This document shows, one piece after another, positions 23,162-24,811 of a stretch of 24,811 bases of DNA. Position 1 is the first letter of the stretch. Every line of letters starts with the position of its first letter. Source of the stretch: Verrucomicrobiota bacterium (lineage in GTDB: Bacteria; Verrucomicrobiota; Verrucomicrobiae; Limisphaerales; UBA11358); the NCBI GenBank assembly GCA_014860005.1, contig JACZKP010000175.1, positions 1-24,811 on the forward strand, read 5' to 3'. The position numbers and the translations under genes are program-made. The notes beneath the pieces are model-generated. The model had not been told where the DNA came from. It was given only the letters and a program-made list of their open reading frames with translations, and did no database searches.

Positions 23162-23730
23162 GCGACGTCACCCGCATTCTCACCGCCATCGAACAAGGCG
23201 ACGCCAAGGCGACCGACGAATTGTTGCCGCTGGTTTATCAGGAATTGCGCCGCCTTGCCGCGCACAAGATGGCGCATGAACCCGCCGGACACACGCTGCA
23301 AGCCACCGCGCTCGTTCACGAAGCGTGGCTCAAGCTGGTGGATTCGCCCGCGCAATCCTGGCAGAACCGCGCGCACTTTTTCGGCGCTGCGGCCGAAGCG
23401 ATGCGGCGCATCCTCATCGCCCGCGCGCGCCGCAAGTTTGCGCAACGCCGCGGCGCTGGCGCGGCGCATGTGGACGTGGATGAACTCGAAATCGCCAGCC
23501 CAACGCCGGACGATCAATTGCTCGCGCTTAACGATGCCCTCGACCGCTTCGCCGCGCTCGAACCGCAACAAGCCGAATTGGTCAAGCTGCGTTACTTCGT
23601 CGGACTGAAGACTGACGAAGCCGCTGAAGTCCTCGGGATTTCCAAGGCCACCGCGACTCGCTGGTGGACCTACGCGCGTGCGTGGCTTTTTGAGGCAATG
23701 CACAAGGGTGACGGGGAAAGTCGCTCGTGA
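23158..23730 (+). CDS. ECF sigma factor, PF07638/TIGR02999 type
   Basis: An intact 190-residue sigma factor. The N-terminal part (SDVTRILTAIEQGD ... ELLPLVYQELRRLAAHKM) and region 2 (ALVHEAWLKLVD ... NRAHFFGAAAEAMRRIL, about 51-86) are typical of this ECF group, common in Planctomycetes, Acidobacteria and Verrucomicrobia. Region 4 has the helix-turn-helix VGLKTDEAAEVLGISKATATRWW (148-170), which should read the -35 box. The ATG overlaps the kinase stop as ATGA. No anti-sigma gene is nearby, so the linked kinase is the likely regulator. It is the best candidate to recognise the five bipartite motifs. The interrupted copy at 12884-13453 is its paralogue, with the opposite gene order relative to the kinase. 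Confidence 0.92.
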   Translation: MSDVTRILTAIEQGDAKATDELLPLVYQELRRLAAHKMAHEPAGHTLQATALVHEAWLKLVDSPAQSWQNRAHFFGAAAEAMRRILIARARRKFAQRRGAGAAHVDVDELEIASPTPDDQLLALNDALDRFAALEPQQAELVKLRYFVGLKTDEAAEVLGISKATATRWWTYARAWLFEAMHKGDGESRS

Positions 23731-23743
23731 GGTTTACGCGGAA

Positions 23744-24541
23744 TTAGGCCTGCGCGATCCAGCAAGTCGCGAGGGTCCGCAATTCTTGAATCGGAATGTT
23801 CAGACGGTCAAAAAGTCTTCTGATCCCGGCTTCGTTCCGGTAGGGCTGGGTTTCCGATGCCGCCTGAATAAAGGCTTTGGGGTCTTTCATCTTTCGCACG
23901 ATTCTCTGCATCTTCAACGTGGTCGCCTTCTCGCGAATAGTGCCGAAGGCCGCCAACCGGAACATCAGAGCCGCTGCGCCCAGCCAGCCGGTGCCTGAGT
24001 TGTTCATTACCCAGCGAAACATCTGCGGCGAGGTCAGCAGGTACGTCTCCAAACTTCGGCGATGCAGCACAACACTGTCGCTCAACAATCCGAGTTTTGT
24101 GAGAAAGCCCTCGAGGGCCGGACTGAATCGGTAAAACGCGACGAAAATCTTCCCGCCCGGCTTCACTACTCGCTGGCCCTCGCGGAGAATGCAGCGGATC
24201 GCGTTTTCATCGCTGTTGAAATCAATCACCCCGGTCGCGTAGATGATCGTTTCGTAAGTGGCATCGCCCAATGGCATCGCTGACGCATCGGCCTGGATCA
24301 GGTTGATTCCCCGGCGGCTCCTGGCACGCCGGACCATCTCGGCACTGAAATCAACGCCGTCGCATTGGAATCCCTTCGACTGCAACTCCGCGACGATCAA
24401 CCCCTGACCGGCCCCCACCACCAGCACAGGTTCGCGAAGTTCAGACCGGATGTGATGAAGGCTGGGCAGATCAAAGTAGTTGTTCTCGATCGCGGAGTGA
24501 AATGGCGCCAGCGCATCCCAAAAATCAGAAGACGGTTTCAT
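23744..24541 (-). CDS. Class I SAM-dependent methyltransferase
   Basis: The protein has 265 residues from the ATG at 24539-24541; ATGs at 24557-24559 and 24584-24586 would add 6 or 15 residues. The SAM-binding motif I is VLVVGAGQG (39-47), then D64 at the end of the second strand (DGVDFS) for the ribose hydroxyls, and QADASAMP (D85) for the adenine side. The GGKIFVAFYRF segment is the usual post-II strand. The C-terminal part is variable and should bind the substrate, which I cannot name. The gene is convergent with the sigma gene, with only 13 bp between the stops, and stands alone on its strand. No signal peptide: cytoplasmic. Confidence 0.85.
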   Translation of the reverse strand: MKPSSDFWDALAPFHSAIENNYFDLPSLHHIRSELREPVLVVGAGQGLIVAELQSKGFQCDGVDFSAEMVRRARSRRGINLIQADASAMPLGDATYETIIYATGVIDFNSDENAIRCILREGQRVVKPGGKIFVAFYRFSPALEGFLTKLGLLSDSVVLHRRSLETYLLTSPQMFRWVMNNSGTGWLGAAALMFRLAAFGTIREKATTLKMQRIVRKMKDPKAFIQAASETQPYRNEAGIRRLFDRLNIPIQELRTLATCWIAQA

Positions 24542-24692
24542 GGGTGATTGGTAATACATATTTGGCCAGGTGACAGGAACAGTCAATGCGAGGAACTGGT
24601 TTGACCAGGGGCGACTTATCTAAACTGCCTTTTGTCACTGGGCCAATCTCATCAACACCGGGGCTTTAGCCCTTGTCATTACCCACATCTTT

Positions 24693-24811
24693 TTAGCGTT
24701 GGTTAAAGGTTTCTACTCCTTCGGCCATCCACATCAGGCGCTGCCAGCCGCGCCAGATGGTTTGCCAGCCAGGTAGGCCGTCGCCTTTGCGCCCGAGGAA
24801 GCCTCCGAGCC
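24693..24811 (-). CDS. IS4-type transposase, C-terminal end (partial)
   Basis: The last 38 codons of a gene that continues beyond the right edge. LGGFLGRKGDGLPGWQTIWR and GWQRLMWMAEGVETF match the conserved C-terminus of IS4-family DDE transposases, where LGGF-GRK-DG-PG and WRGWQRL are typical. The stop is TAA at 24693-24695. The stretch between it and the methyltransferase (24587-24692) should contain the insertion-sequence end. It holds a short palindrome, GGGCTTTAGCCC (24661-24672 region), but the other IS end is outside, so the terminal repeat cannot be defined. Confidence 0.8.
   Translation of the reverse strand, partial: LGGFLGRKGDGLPGWQTIWRGWQRLMWMAEGVETFNQR

Noticed and set aside
24553..24586. 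Sigma-70-like promoter before the methyltransferase (TTGACT, 17 bp, AAATAT).
   Set aside because: The -10 box matches only 3 of 6 positions.
1..24811. CRISPR array, tRNA, rRNA or phage integrase.
   Set aside because: No regularly spaced direct repeats of CRISPR type, no cloverleaf or rRNA signature and no integrase domain were seen.

Overview
The window looks like a chromosomal segment of a GC-rich verrucomicrobial bacterium (Verrucomicrobiota, perhaps the Pedosphaera/Limisphaerales group). The reasons are large Ser/Thr kinase–WD40 proteins paired with PF07638-type ECF sigma factors, secreted beta-propeller proteins ending in a PGNRFFRL-like C-terminal module, and many dispersed palindromic repeats between and inside genes. 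This placement is inferred from gene style; no rRNA or marker gene is present.

Layout. 291-5093: a DUF554 membrane protein, a divergent Gfo/Idh/MocA oxidoreductase, a secreted M2 (ACE-like) metallopeptidase and a small membrane protein, with two large inverted-repeat elements between them. 5206-9130 (minus): a secreted ScyD-like/YWTD double propeller interrupted by one in-frame TAA and ending in the C-terminus of a family 2 glycosyltransferase, then a small secreted protein and a VapBC-type toxin-antitoxin pair. 9307-13453 (minus): kinase 1 and its ECF sigma gene, the latter interrupted by one TAA. 13500-14231: orphan C-terminal modules, a palindromic element and the N-terminal half of a family 2 glycosyltransferase. 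14294-14848: a secreted SgcJ/EcaC-like protein. 15108-19401 (minus): a three-gene operon of large secreted proteins. 19556-23730 (plus): kinase 2 and an intact ECF sigma gene that overlap by 4 bp. 23744-24541: a methyltransferase. 24693-24811: the C-terminal end of an IS4-type transposase.

The main result is a promoter-like signal found five times by eye: an upstream box like TGAGGGGTTTC, exactly 10 bp, then a box like GTCGCATG. It lies upstream of both kinases, the three-gene secreted operon, the ScyD-like gene and the small secreted protein gene. At four of the five sites a stem-loop starts exactly 7 nt after the second box. If that base is +1, the boxes fall at about -36 and -13. This suggests an ECF-sigma/kinase regulon that controls its own kinases and a set of exported proteins, with transcripts that begin in a 5' hairpin. 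The sigma-promoter pairing is inferred.

Two other signals stand out. Each kinase carries a different palindromic repeat, translated in frame, at the same place in its kinase domain. The two ends of a family 2 glycosyltransferase lie about 8.3 kb apart on the same strand, and each is joined to a piece of secreted-protein gene, as if the block between them had been inserted into that gene.
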